A DNA stretch of 57,252 nucleotides. Origin: Carboxylicivirga caseinilyticus (GTDB lineage Bacteria; Bacteroidota; Bacteroidia; Bacteroidales; Marinilabiliaceae). The DNA lies in assembly GCA_025499705.1 (NCBI GenBank), contig JAFMVE010000039.1, positions 1 through 57,252 on the forward strand, in the 5' to 3' direction. A program made the position numbers and the translations under genes. The number at the start of each line of letters is the position of its first letter. Position 1 is the stretch's first letter. Below, piece by piece: positions 36,432 to 46,107 of the stretch. Below the pieces are notes generated by a model, which did not search any database, was not told where the DNA came from, and saw nothing but the letters and a program-made list of their open reading frames with translations.

Positions 36432-39400
36432 TTAAAGTGTAAATCTCACTCCTAAAACATAGCGCTTCATTGTTGGGTATGCACCTGATCCTCCTGAACC
36501 TGCAAAATTAGATTCCCTATCGTCAGGCATTTTTGATTTTACCCAAAGGTTATTACCGTTGACGTATATTTTCATACTTGATAATCCTATACGTTCTAAC
36601 CTCATCGCACTGATGGTATAGGCCAACTCAACATTTTTAAGTCGTATGTATGAACCATCGTATAAAAACTGTGTACCCTGGTTATATGCAGAATTTGGTG
36701 TAGATAAGTAGCGTGGTACACTAATGTCGGCATTCAGATCGTCTTTTGACCACCAAGTTCCCATGTCATAAACAGTGTTTAAAGTTGATGGAAAGCTGTT
36801 CAATGGTACCAGTCGCGATACATTGTTTACTCCATACAATTGTGCAAAAGCACTAAAACCTTTCCATTCAAAACCAAAAGTAGCGTTGTATGTATTCTGC
36901 GGCACACTGGAATAACCATAAGGTATTTGGTCCTTAGCATCAATAATACCGTCCCCATTAAAATCCAGGATGTAATAATCTCCGGGAAGCCTTTCACCAT
37001 TTGTAGCATCATAATTAGGGCTACCATAAAGCTGATCATAATTATTAATGTAGCCGGCATCAACATATGTTCTTGACTGACCGATACTATATCCTTGTTG
37101 CTTACGATAATCTTCAAATAAGGCTGGATCATCCCTTTTGATGATTTCGTTTTCAGCATGAGTCATATTTAAATCAGCCCATAAACGTAATCCATTGCTT
37201 AAAACTTTATTTAACCTTACTTCTACTTCATAACCTTTGGTATGAACTTCACCAAGGTTAGCGGTTGGTGCTTTACCACCAAAATACTCAGGCATAGCTC
37301 TATCTGTACCTTTCACAAGAATATCTACCCTTCTATCCTGAAAATACTCAAAATTACCTGCAACCAATCCTCCAAAAAATGCAAAATCAAGACCTGCATT
37401 TAATTTTTTAACGGTTTCCCATCTTACTTCAGGATTTCCTATGATACTCTCACGAAACCATGTATAGGGACTATCACTTCTATCCAAGCCCATTGGAGTA
37501 GTACCTCCATAAGCCCATTGAGTCATGAATAAGAAACGATCTCCATAATCATCTCCAATCTCACCATATGAAACCCTTAGCTTAAGCATATCCAGGAATG
37601 ATAATCCTTTCATAAATGATTCTTCTGAAATCATCCAACCTGCTGCACCTGAGTTAAAGAATCCAAATCGATACTCTTTACTAAACTTTTCAGATCCGTT
37701 GTAAGCTCCATTATACTCAAGAAAATATTTTGAAGCAAAACTATATGTTGACCTAAAAGCCCAATCTTCGCGATAAGTAGGAATGATACTACCAATTGCT
37801 CTTTCTTTACGACTAAATAGACCCATGGCTGTAATATTGTGTTTACCAAAGGTCCTGTGCCAGTCTATTTGCAACTGATAATCAAGATTTCTTAACGTTT
37901 GATCATTACGAACCTCTCCACCTTCAGTCTTCCACATTACGGATTGGGCAAAATCAAATCCATTGTTGGAGTTAAATGCCTGTTCGTAAGTAACAACACC
38001 TGTTAGTGGATCTATGTATTTCTCCTGTGGTGAATTATATAAATCTTCTATTCCTCGTCTGTATTCAACAAAGTTATTATCCCATGAAACAGTCCCTCGG
38101 AATCCAAGTCCTTTAGTGATAAAGTCCAGTTTTTGCTCGAGTACAAAATCAGTATTTATTCTGGTGGTAGTTGTTAACATTGCACCTGATATCCCTATTA
38201 TCATGGCTGAGTTACTAACATTCGAAATATCAGGATACATCCCCCATGAACCATCAGCATACTGAGGTAAGAACACATCAGGTGCTATATTATATACACC
38301 AGCCCATTGTTGTTGTACAGCCCAATCATTAGAAGCAGTTTGATCCCAAGGCGTTTTCTTATAACCTGAAGAACCGGCTAAATTCATTTTAAAAACAGTT
38401 GTTTTACTCAACTGAAAATCAAGATTACTCCTAACATTCAACCTATTAAATCCATATCCTCCATCATATCCTCTACCGTTTTCATATATTTGAAATAAAT
38501 CACCTTCATGAGTAAAATCAGCAGAAGCAAAATACTTAACAAATTTTGTACCTCCTGATACATTTAAATTTGCGTTATATGCCATCGCATAATCCTTAAA
38601 AATAGCATCCTGCCAATTAACATTAGGATATCTTTCCTTTTGCTCTTGGGTTGTTTGATTACGATACATATCAATAAATGATTGTGGTCTGATATACTTC
38701 CATGAATCGGGACTTATTCCTAATTCATGCTCTACTGCCACATTTCTTGCCCTTAATGCATCGTACGAGTCCAATTTATTAGGAAGCTTAGAAGGACTCT
38801 TTAGGGTTGAGTTAACAGATACCGCAATTTTTGCGCTACCTTCCTTACCTCTCTTGGTAGTGATCAGAATAACACCATTTGCTCCCTGCACACCATAAAC
38901 TGCTGTTGCTGATGCATCTTTTAAAACAGAAATTGATTCAACAGATGCCACATCAACAGAATTTAATGGACGTTGTATCCCATCGACCAACACAAGAGGT
39001 TCGCTATTATTCCATGAACTAGCTGATCGAATGATAATTTGCGGATCCTCCTCACCAGGCATACCTGAACTGGTCATAGTCGTAACACCAGGTAAATTTC
39101 CTGTAAGAGCTCCGCCCACATTAGTAATACCTGCCGCACGTTCTAAAACCGCTCCGGTAGTTTGTGTAATAGCACCTACTACACTTTCTTTCTTTTGTTG
39201 TCCATAACCAACAACAATTGTTTCGCCCAGTGTAGTTGTTGACTCCTCCAATGTTACTCTAATCGAAGTCTCCTCAATAACTTTTATTTTCTGGGTCTCC
39301 ATTCCAATAAACGAAATAACCAAAGTTTGTTCTCCTGTTGGTATTTCTAAAAAAAACACACCATCAACATTGGTAATGTTTCCAATACCACTCGATCCTT

Positions 39401-39596
39401 CTACTATAACTGTTGCACCTATAACAGGCAGTCCTTCGCTATCTATGACCGTTCCCTGAATTTGCCTTGTGCTTTGAGCAAATACTGAAACAGAAAAAAC
39501 AAGAGCTAAAAGAAGCATCGTTTTTCGTAGTATCATCAACCTTAATCTTTCAAAGAAGGTTTGCTTCTTGCAAAATAATATATTTGGATTTTTCAT
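36432..39596 (-). CDS. xusA: SusC-like TonB-dependent transporter (XusA)
   Basis: This is a 1054-residue SusC family receptor. The long N-terminus has several possible starts. Met 21 or 27 (MLLLALVFSVSVFAQ) would give a normal signal peptide, so the first 20 to 26 residues may not be translated. A carboxypeptidase-regulatory-like domain (about 43-125, IQGTVIDSEGLPVIGATV) is followed by a TonB-box segment (GETIVVGYGQQKK), the plug (VQGANGVILITTKRGKEG) and the barrel ending GVRFTL. It heads the xus operon with a 236-base upstream region that includes a TTCTCGAGAA palindrome. It is the first transporter of the tandem pair. Confidence 0.94.
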   Translation of the reverse strand: MKNPNILFCKKQTFFERLRLMILRKTMLLLALVFSVSVFAQSTRQIQGTVIDSEGLPVIGATVIVEGSSGIGNITNVDGVFFLEIPTGEQTLVISFIGMETQKIKVIEETSIRVTLEESTTTLGETIVVGYGQQKKESVVGAITQTTGAVLERAAGITNVGGALTGNLPGVTTMTSSGMPGEEDPQIIIRSASSWNNSEPLVLVDGIQRPLNSVDVASVESISVLKDASATAVYGVQGANGVILITTKRGKEGSAKIAVSVNSTLKSPSKLPNKLDSYDALRARNVAVEHELGISPDSWKYIRPQSFIDMYRNQTTQEQKERYPNVNWQDAIFKDYAMAYNANLNVSGGTKFVKYFASADFTHEGDLFQIYENGRGYDGGYGFNRLNVRSNLDFQLSKTTVFKMNLAGSSGYKKTPWDQTASNDWAVQQQWAGVYNIAPDVFLPQYADGSWGMYPDISNVSNSAMIIGISGAMLTTTTRINTDFVLEQKLDFITKGLGFRGTVSWDNNFVEYRRGIEDLYNSPQEKYIDPLTGVVTYEQAFNSNNGFDFAQSVMWKTEGGEVRNDQTLRNLDYQLQIDWHRTFGKHNITAMGLFSRKERAIGSIIPTYREDWAFRSTYSFASKYFLEYNGAYNGSEKFSKEYRFGFFNSGAAGWMISEESFMKGLSFLDMLKLRVSYGEIGDDYGDRFLFMTQWAYGGTTPMGLDRSDSPYTWFRESIIGNPEVRWETVKKLNAGLDFAFFGGLVAGNFEYFQDRRVDILVKGTDRAMPEYFGGKAPTANLGEVHTKGYEVEVRLNKVLSNGLRLWADLNMTHAENEIIKRDDPALFEDYRKQQGYSIGQSRTYVDAGYINNYDQLYGSPNYDATNGERLPGDYYILDFNGDGIIDAKDQIPYGYSSVPQNTYNATFGFEWKGFSAFAQLYGVNNVSRLVPLNSFPSTLNTVYDMGTWWSKDDLNADISVPRYLSTPNSAYNQGTQFLYDGSYIRLKNVELAYTISAMRLERIGLSSMKIYVNGNNLWVKSKMPDDRESNFAGSGGSGAYPTMKRYVLGVRFTL

Positions 39597-39832
39597 TTTA
39601 TTCTCAAATTTTTAATGACTTAAGAGTTTTTAATTCATTCTGAATCAAATATTTCACCTAGGAAACTTTGAACTTGCCATCACTTATTTTCTCGAGAATA
39701 AGAATGAAAATTCCGCAAGACTGTAGAATTTCATTCATACATTTCTTAATCATAGATTCTTTTTTTTAGATTAATAATTTACTTTTCTGATTTTATCCCA
39801 CCTTAAGAAGATGGTTACTAACTATTTAAATT
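39597..39832. promoter_or_regulatory. Upstream region of xusA with palindrome
   Basis: The 236 bases between the GH43 stop and xusA hold a perfect palindrome TTCTCGAGAA (39689-39698) flanked by CTTA and TAAG, about 93 bases before xusA, and GGTTACTAACTATTTAAAT near 39813-39831. An operator or 5'-UTR hairpin is possible. No exact -7 box was found, though CAAATATT (39646-39653, plus strand) is one base off. Confidence 0.35.
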
Positions 39833-41551
39833 CTATTTACTAGTGGCATATAACCCAATTGTGGTACCTGTAAATCCAAATGATTGTGAGGTTGATAAGT
39901 AGTATGCATCAATATCTGTAATTAACGTTTGCCACTTTGAATCACCCAAAGCATATTGAAAACTAAAATGAGTACCATCTGAAATAACCTTCAAATCAAA
40001 GCATTGATCGTTACTTCCTAATTCTCTCGATCCCAACACATCAATACCATCCCGGGTAACTTTCCTTAACTGGATATGTTTTCGATCTTTCACTTTTGTT
40101 ACCACAAATTGATATTGATGCTCTTCATCTTTATACATTAATATCCCGGCTGTTTCATTGTCCGATTGTGGCTGAAAGTACATTCGCGTAGAACATTCGA
40201 ATTCATGATGCTGCAAGCGTCGACATACAAAAGCAGGTTCCTTCAACTCATTGGAAGCCACATCAACTGTCTGAAGCGTTAAAAAACCCTGATTTTCTGT
40301 TAATGAATAAAGTTCTTTAGCCGGACCTCGTAATGTCATCCATTCCATTCCCAGTTGTGTCTCCTCAAATAGATCTATCTTTTCAAAGTTTCCGAAAGTC
40401 ACATTTGTATCCCTAACAACTCCTTCCATTTGAATGATTCGCGGAATAACTTCATCATCCTTGGTTATATACGGAAAACCATCTTCACTCCATCTAACCG
40501 GTAATAAAAATGTTTCACGTCCAAGATTTTCGAATTTATTATTGATGGGGCTACAGGCTAGAAAAACAGACCACCATTGACCATTATCTTTCCTGACTAA
40601 GTCAGCATGACCAGCACAAGTAATTGGAGTAGGCCTATCTGAATCCAGATGCAGTTGGGTTAGAATCGGATTTCTGTCCCAAGGAATAAACTCGCCCATT
40701 GGAGAATCGGCCCTGAAAATAACTTCGCGATGATTAATCGAAGTTCCACCTTCAGCACACATCAAATAGTATTTTCTGTTTATTTTATAGATATGTGGCC
40801 CCTCAATCCAAATGGGTTTCTCGTTAAGATTTACCCCTCCATTTACAAGCATTACACTTGGACCATAGGTTTCATCTTTCTCCGTATCAAAACGAATGAT
40901 TCTGATTGACCGATGACCTTCATATGTCGAACCTCCATCCGGCACATCATTATTTACGATGTAAGCATTTCCATCATCGTCAAAAAAGAAAGATGGATCA
41001 ATACCTTGTACATTCGGTAACCATATTGGATCAGACCAGGAACCAAAGGGATCTTTTGTTTTTACAAAGAAATTTCCCTTTTTAATATTGGTGGTTATCA
41101 TATACCACGTCTGGTTATGTGGATTATAACTGATGGCAGGTGCAAAAATACCCTCACTGGTTTTTTGTCCGCTCAAGGGTAATTGTTCTGGCCTGTCGAG
41201 TACATGACCAATCTGTTTCCAGTTTACTAAATCTGTACTATGGAATATTGGAACTCCCGGAAAAAAGGAGAAGGTTGATGTAACCATAAAAAAATCAGAT
41301 CCATTTGTGCAAATACTCGGATCGGAATACCAACCAGGTAAAATGGGATTATAATAATAATCGTTTCCAGGCAGCTTATTTTCATTATAAAACCGATCAT
41401 TTCCTTTATAAGTAAAATAATCAAAGTGTGCTACCTTATCGTTCGCAGTAAAATGGGGAATCTTTTCTTTCGTAAATGATTTACATGAGGTAAAAAAAGC
41501 AGTTGCACTAAAGACAACTATTAAAATATAAAAAGTAAGATTCTTCTTCAT
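39833..41551 (-). CDS. GH43 arabinofuranosidase/xylosidase lipoprotein
   Basis: This 572-residue lipoprotein (C23 in FFTSCKSF) has a GH43 propeller (about 65-370) with D77 (GWYSDPSI), D185 (VQGIDPSFFF) and E250 (IWIEGPHIY). A C-terminal concanavalin-like sandwich (about 385-572) follows. It is a paralogue of the GH43 at 13212-14960, but is lipid-anchored where the other has a cleavable signal. The gene stands alone between the regulator terminator and the xus operon and has the clearest promoter candidate in the window. Arabinose removal from xylan is the likeliest role; the two copies may split single and double substitutions. Confidence 0.92.
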   Translation of the reverse strand: MKKNLTFYILIVVFSATAFFTSCKSFTKEKIPHFTANDKVAHFDYFTYKGNDRFYNENKLPGNDYYYNPILPGWYSDPSICTNGSDFFMVTSTFSFFPGVPIFHSTDLVNWKQIGHVLDRPEQLPLSGQKTSEGIFAPAISYNPHNQTWYMITTNIKKGNFFVKTKDPFGSWSDPIWLPNVQGIDPSFFFDDDGNAYIVNNDVPDGGSTYEGHRSIRIIRFDTEKDETYGPSVMLVNGGVNLNEKPIWIEGPHIYKINRKYYLMCAEGGTSINHREVIFRADSPMGEFIPWDRNPILTQLHLDSDRPTPITCAGHADLVRKDNGQWWSVFLACSPINNKFENLGRETFLLPVRWSEDGFPYITKDDEVIPRIIQMEGVVRDTNVTFGNFEKIDLFEETQLGMEWMTLRGPAKELYSLTENQGFLTLQTVDVASNELKEPAFVCRRLQHHEFECSTRMYFQPQSDNETAGILMYKDEEHQYQFVVTKVKDRKHIQLRKVTRDGIDVLGSRELGSNDQCFDLKVISDGTHFSFQYALGDSKWQTLITDIDAYYLSTSQSFGFTGTTIGLYATSK

Positions 41552-41628
41552 AATAATATTTGATAACCGGACTTAATTTTCACATTAAAGGATACACTGC
41601 CCCTCAAATGAGTTCATCTTTTCATTAT

Positions 41629-41649
41629 CAAATATAGATTGTGGTTATC
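41629..41649 (-). promoter_or_regulatory. Candidate promoter and activator site of the GH43 gene
   Basis: On the minus strand 41636-41629 reads TATATTTG, an exact -7 box (TAnnTTTG), about 78 bases before the start. No -33 TTTG is present. Instead the word GATAACCACA (41649-41640) sits three bases upstream of the -7 box. The same word with its flank (ATTGTGGTTAT, plus strand) recurs upstream of the GH5-GH43 gene, so this may be an activator site. Confidence 0.45.
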
Positions 41650-41832
41650 GTTAAGACTTGTAAAAATGGATATTTGAGTTTTAATTATAGACAATATATA
41701 AAAAACAACTATTATATATTGTTTTTCAATGCTTTACAAAATACAATTTGTATATATTAAAATATAAAAGAGTTAATTTTTATCTAATTTCAACAACACA
41801 AGTAACCATTTCAAAACATTTTTTAACAATAA

Positions 41833-41866
41833 AAAAGTCGATCAGGATAAAAATTGATCGACTTTT
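41833..41866 (-). terminator. Terminator after the HTCS gene
   Basis: A 12-base perfect stem (AAAAGTCGATCA / TGATCGACTTTT) with a 10-base loop is followed by a T-run on the minus strand. It lies 22 bases past the regulator's stop and separates it from the GH43 gene. Confidence 0.85.
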
Positions 41867-41887
41867 ATTAAATAAACTCTTAGATTT

Positions 41888-44800
41888 CTAAATTACCTGT
41901 GTTGGTGATTTACCATAATGCTTTCTGAACACTGTACTAAAGTAGCCAACACTTGAGAATCCGCACATCTCGCTGACCTCAGTTATAGTATATCTTTGTG
42001 TTTTTATTAACTCTAAAGAATGATCTAAACGAATTGTTTTTATAAAATCTGTTGGAGACTGATTGGTTAAAGACTTGATTTTCTTATATAACAATGAAGA
42101 ACTAACATTCATCTTCGCCGCAAACTCATCTTTTGAGAAGTTTGAATTACCAATATTTTCCCTAACAGTTTCAACCATCTTTCTTAAGAACTGATCATTC
42201 AATTCATTCTTAAACAATGATTCATTTGAATCATCCAACTTAATTATTTTTAACGCCTTATCTCTTATTAACTCTCGGTTATGGATTATGGAATCGATTC
42301 TTTGCTTTAAAATCTGTATATCAAAAGGTTTAGTTAAATAATCATCAGCTCCTAAACCTAACCCTTTCAACTCCTGTTCTTGCCCCGCCAATGCTGTAAG
42401 TAAAATAACTGCTATGTGTGAAGTTTCATAATTTGATTTTATTCTTTTACACAATTCAAATCCATCAATACCCGGCATCATTATATCAGACACTACCAAG
42501 TCGGGAGAATTTTTCAAGATCATTGCCCAGCCTGTCTCCCCATCTTCAGCACAGTAAACTTTGTAATATTCACTCAGCACCGACTCCAGAAACTGCCTTA
42601 AGTAATCGTTATCCTCCACAATTACAACTTTCATTTCAAGTACATTCTCATCTTTCGATTCTTGTACCTCCAACTTAACATCACTTACCAACATCAGATC
42701 GGGATTATTACCCCGCTCTAACCCCTTATCTAACTGCCTATATTTCATGTCTTTAATTGGAACACTCACCAGAAACAAAGAGCCTTTATTAGGTTCACTT
42801 TCACATGTAATTTTACCACCATGCAGCAATACATAGTTCTTCACCATTAAGAGTCCGATTCCAGATCCTACAATTTTAGAGTTAATGGCATTTTCACCAC
42901 GATAATATTCCTTAAATAGTTGTTTTTGTGCTTTTTTACTAATACCTATTCCTTTATCCTTCACTTCAAGTGTCCATTTAGTTGGAGTACAATTAAGTGA
43001 AACATCAATTTGAGTGTTTTCAAAGGAATATTTAATTGCGTTGGATAAAAGATTATCAACAATCTTTTCAACAACAATCTGATCAATATAAACTATACAC
43101 TCTTTTGAGTTTGTAAGATAATTAATGTTTAAGTTTCTTCTTTTAGCAGATGCTTCAAACATCATAACTCTTGATTCGATAAAATCAACTATATCAACCT
43201 TCGATAAAATAAGCTTTTCTTTACCTACATCAACCTTTTGAAAATCCATTAAACGGGTAACAACATCAGATAACCTGCGTGTTTGTTCCTTTACAAGCTT
43301 AAGGTATTTTTCTGCTTTACTACTTAAACCAACTTCTTCGGACAATTCAGAAATAGGACCACTAATTAAAGTAAGAGTAGTTCTGATATCATGAGCCGTA
43401 TTGGCGAAAAACCGAATTTTTTCTTCTGAGTGCCTTTTCTTTAACCTATCAATATAGTAAAGAAAGAAGACTGTGCCTAAACCCACCACAAACAAGATGA
43501 TCGATAATTTAAACCACCATCTTTCCCAATAGGGCGGAATAATATTAATGATTATCTCTCTTTGGCTGATAATTTCGGATATTGAATTATCGTACATTCT
43601 GATTCTAAGTGTATATTCACCACTCGGAATATTAGAATATGAAAGTACATTATTACTACCAGGTATACTCCAATCAATATCTAAGCCTTCCAGCATCCAA
43701 GAATATTTCACACCTGAGGTAGTCCCTCCAACTGGTAAAAGTTCAATTCCGATTGTATTACTCATATATGATAATCTCAAATATTTCAGACTATCTATAG
43801 GAATATTAGGTTTTAATTTCTCAATCTGTCTTATGGATCTTCCCGACACAGCAATTTCCTGAAGAAACAATCTACCTTGCTGATTAATGGGTTCTATTTG
43901 ACTTGGATTAAACAATAAAACTCCATTATTAGTGCCAAACATCAGGTTGCCATTTTTCATTTTAAAATGAGCATTTTGATTAAAAGACACATTTTTTAAA
44001 TTTAAATTTGATCTGAATGTTTGTACAACAAGATCTTCTTCATTTATTCTACACAGTCCTTGCTCTGTGCCAGCCCAATAGTATCCATTTGCATACCAGA
44101 TACTGTTAATAAAATTTGAGGGTAAACCATTTTCTGTATTAATTAGCTTGGTATTCTTTTTAGTGAGATCATATGTAACAATACCATCTCCATTAGTAGC
44201 TAACCAAACATTATCTTTATTTACATAAATATCGTAAACAATAAATCCATCAACCAATACTTCTGATTCTCCAGATACTTTATCAAATAACAATAATCCA
44301 TATGTTGTACCAATTAATAATTTTGATTCGGTCAATTCATACAGAACATTGACAGTAACGTCCTTAAAAGCAACAAATTTTTTTTCTGCCTGTTTAAAAC
44401 AAATTAAATCTCCTCTTACTCCACCAATCCATATATCGCCATTAGAATCTTTTATAACATCGAAGATAAAATCAGACGCAAAATGTTCTCCATCTTTTTC
44501 TTTACAATAATGGCCTATTTCATTACCCGTTTCTGCATCAATTAAGTAAACACCTGAAGAATATGAACCCGCCCAGATTCTTCCTTGGTTGTCTTCGCAT
44601 ATTGATAAAAACACCTGTCCGGCCTCTTCGGTATCATGATAAAATGATTGCCACTTATTTTTGCCAGGACTATACTTACTAATCCCATTGTTTGTAGCAA
44701 ACCATAAATTGCCTTTGGAATCTTCAATTAAAGAATTAACATCATTATTTATTAACGAATTTTCTTCATTTATGACGTGTACAATTTTTCTTATATCCGA

Positions 44801-45817
44801 TTTTTCAATACTAAAATAAGATGCCCCTCCACTATAGGTACAAACCCAAACATAATTATTCGGAGCACGATATATGTCATATACACCATTTCCCTTTAAT
44901 GAATTAGGATTATCCAAATTCTCTTTGAACTTATTGATAATTGATTCATCATTTTTATTTATACTCCAAACACCCTGTCCATCAACTCCAATCAATATAA
45001 TTGAGTCTTTTATTGTTTCTAAGGCAAGTATCGGTTGATTCGGAACAGATAAAATACGATTTAGAACGTTTGTCGAATCAATATTATTCAGACGATAGAG
45101 TCCATTACCTAAGGTTCCTAACCATAAATCAGATGACTCATTATTATAATACATACTTGAAACAAAAGGAGTTATTTCTGTAGGGAAATGACAATACTCA
45201 TTTTTGATATTGCTTTCCAGATTAAAAGTATATACAATTCCTTTTTCACAATATAAAAAAGTTGTATCATCCTTCCAATCTATATATTCTATATCAGTGT
45301 CTGATATTATACTTTTCAAGCCTTCTGCTTCATCATAAGACAATAATCCACTGGAACTGGCCACCCATAATGTATTTTCTTGATCAATTAACATTTTATA
45401 GATGATAAGATACGGATTATTAAGAATACGCGAGATGTTAACGACTATCTCAAATCGATCCATAATGGAATTATACCTGAATATCTGACCGTTATTACTA
45501 TATGCATATAACTCGCCATCACTAAAACTAAGGTAAACAGTTATTATATCACCTGTTTCATAGGGCAAAGAATACATTCGAATATCATCTTGGGAATACC
45601 TTAAAATACCCATTTTTGAAGAAATCCAAATAAAGCCATTCTCATCAGAGCATACCTGGTAAGTTTCCCTAATAGAAATATTATACTCCTTATTTAAGTT
45701 AACAAACTCAATATTTGATAAAATATTGGCAAAAGAAGCATACCCCAAAAGAAGGAAAACTATTGAAATAAGTCCTTTTCTATTTATAATTACGTCAATA
45801 ATAGACAGGTGTATCAT
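41888..45817 (-). CDS. Hybrid two-component system regulator (HTCS)
   Basis: This 1309-residue one-protein sensor, kinase and transcription factor has a signal peptide or first helix (about 14-32). A periplasmic sensor of two-component propeller repeats (about 35-650) and a Y_Y_Y domain (about 685-760) follow. A transmembrane helix lies at 769-789. The HisKA box has H809 (NTAHDIRTTL). The ATPase has N926, DKGIGIS and GSGIGLL. The receiver has D1111 (VVSDIMMPG). An AraC-type DNA-binding domain occupies about 1210-1309. All catalytic residues are present. It is the only regulator in the window and is expected to activate the locus when a xylan oligosaccharide binds the periplasmic domain; the ligand cannot be read from sequence. 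It is followed by its own terminator. Confidence 0.95.
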   Translation of the reverse strand: MIHLSIIDVIINRKGLISIVFLLLGYASFANILSNIEFVNLNKEYNISIRETYQVCSDENGFIWISSKMGILRYSQDDIRMYSLPYETGDIITVYLSFSDGELYAYSNNGQIFRYNSIMDRFEIVVNISRILNNPYLIIYKMLIDQENTLWVASSSGLLSYDEAEGLKSIISDTDIEYIDWKDDTTFLYCEKGIVYTFNLESNIKNEYCHFPTEITPFVSSMYYNNESSDLWLGTLGNGLYRLNNIDSTNVLNRILSVPNQPILALETIKDSIILIGVDGQGVWSINKNDESIINKFKENLDNPNSLKGNGVYDIYRAPNNYVWVCTYSGGASYFSIEKSDIRKIVHVINEENSLINNDVNSLIEDSKGNLWFATNNGISKYSPGKNKWQSFYHDTEEAGQVFLSICEDNQGRIWAGSYSSGVYLIDAETGNEIGHYCKEKDGEHFASDFIFDVIKDSNGDIWIGGVRGDLICFKQAEKKFVAFKDVTVNVLYELTESKLLIGTTYGLLLFDKVSGESEVLVDGFIVYDIYVNKDNVWLATNGDGIVTYDLTKKNTKLINTENGLPSNFINSIWYANGYYWAGTEQGLCRINEEDLVVQTFRSNLNLKNVSFNQNAHFKMKNGNLMFGTNNGVLLFNPSQIEPINQQGRLFLQEIAVSGRSIRQIEKLKPNIPIDSLKYLRLSYMSNTIGIELLPVGGTTSGVKYSWMLEGLDIDWSIPGSNNVLSYSNIPSGEYTLRIRMYDNSISEIISQREIIINIIPPYWERWWFKLSIILFVVGLGTVFFLYYIDRLKKRHSEEKIRFFANTAHDIRTTLTLISGPISELSEEVGLSSKAEKYLKLVKEQTRRLSDVVTRLMDFQKVDVGKEKLILSKVDIVDFIESRVMMFEASAKRRNLNINYLTNSKECIVYIDQIVVEKIVDNLLSNAIKYSFENTQIDVSLNCTPTKWTLEVKDKGIGISKKAQKQLFKEYYRGENAINSKIVGSGIGLLMVKNYVLLHGGKITCESEPNKGSLFLVSVPIKDMKYRQLDKGLERGNNPDLMLVSDVKLEVQESKDENVLEMKVVIVEDNDYLRQFLESVLSEYYKVYCAEDGETGWAMILKNSPDLVVSDIMMPGIDGFELCKRIKSNYETSHIAVILLTALAGQEQELKGLGLGADDYLTKPFDIQILKQRIDSIIHNRELIRDKALKIIKLDDSNESLFKNELNDQFLRKMVETVRENIGNSNFSKDEFAAKMNVSSSLLYKKIKSLTNQSPTDFIKTIRLDHSLELIKTQRYTITEVSEMCGFSSVGYFSTVFRKHYGKSPTQVI

Positions 45818-46107
45818 TTAATTTGAATTAATTCAATTGTCATTTATTAAGTAATAAATATCAACTTTAATTTATTAAAAGAAAATAAAAATTTGTATCA
45901 CTTTAAAATAACTTTCTGCCATCAACAGGCATTTCATACCTTTAACTACTAATGATCAAAAACAATATCAATAATTTATTATTATCAATATGAATTTAGT
46001 TTTATTCTCAAATAACAATTCTTGAAACAGATTTAAATATTTTCTTGACTTTATTTATTTTAGAATGTTACATTTAGTTGTGTCCACTAACAGTTCTATC
46101 AATCCTT
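45818..46107. other. Upstream region of the HTCS gene
   Basis: These 290 AT-rich bases without a gene separate the GH5-GH43 gene from the regulator. TAAAGTTG on the minus strand, about 46 bases before the start, is one base off the -7 consensus. No terminator hairpin for the GH5-GH43 gene was recognised. Confidence 0.4.
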
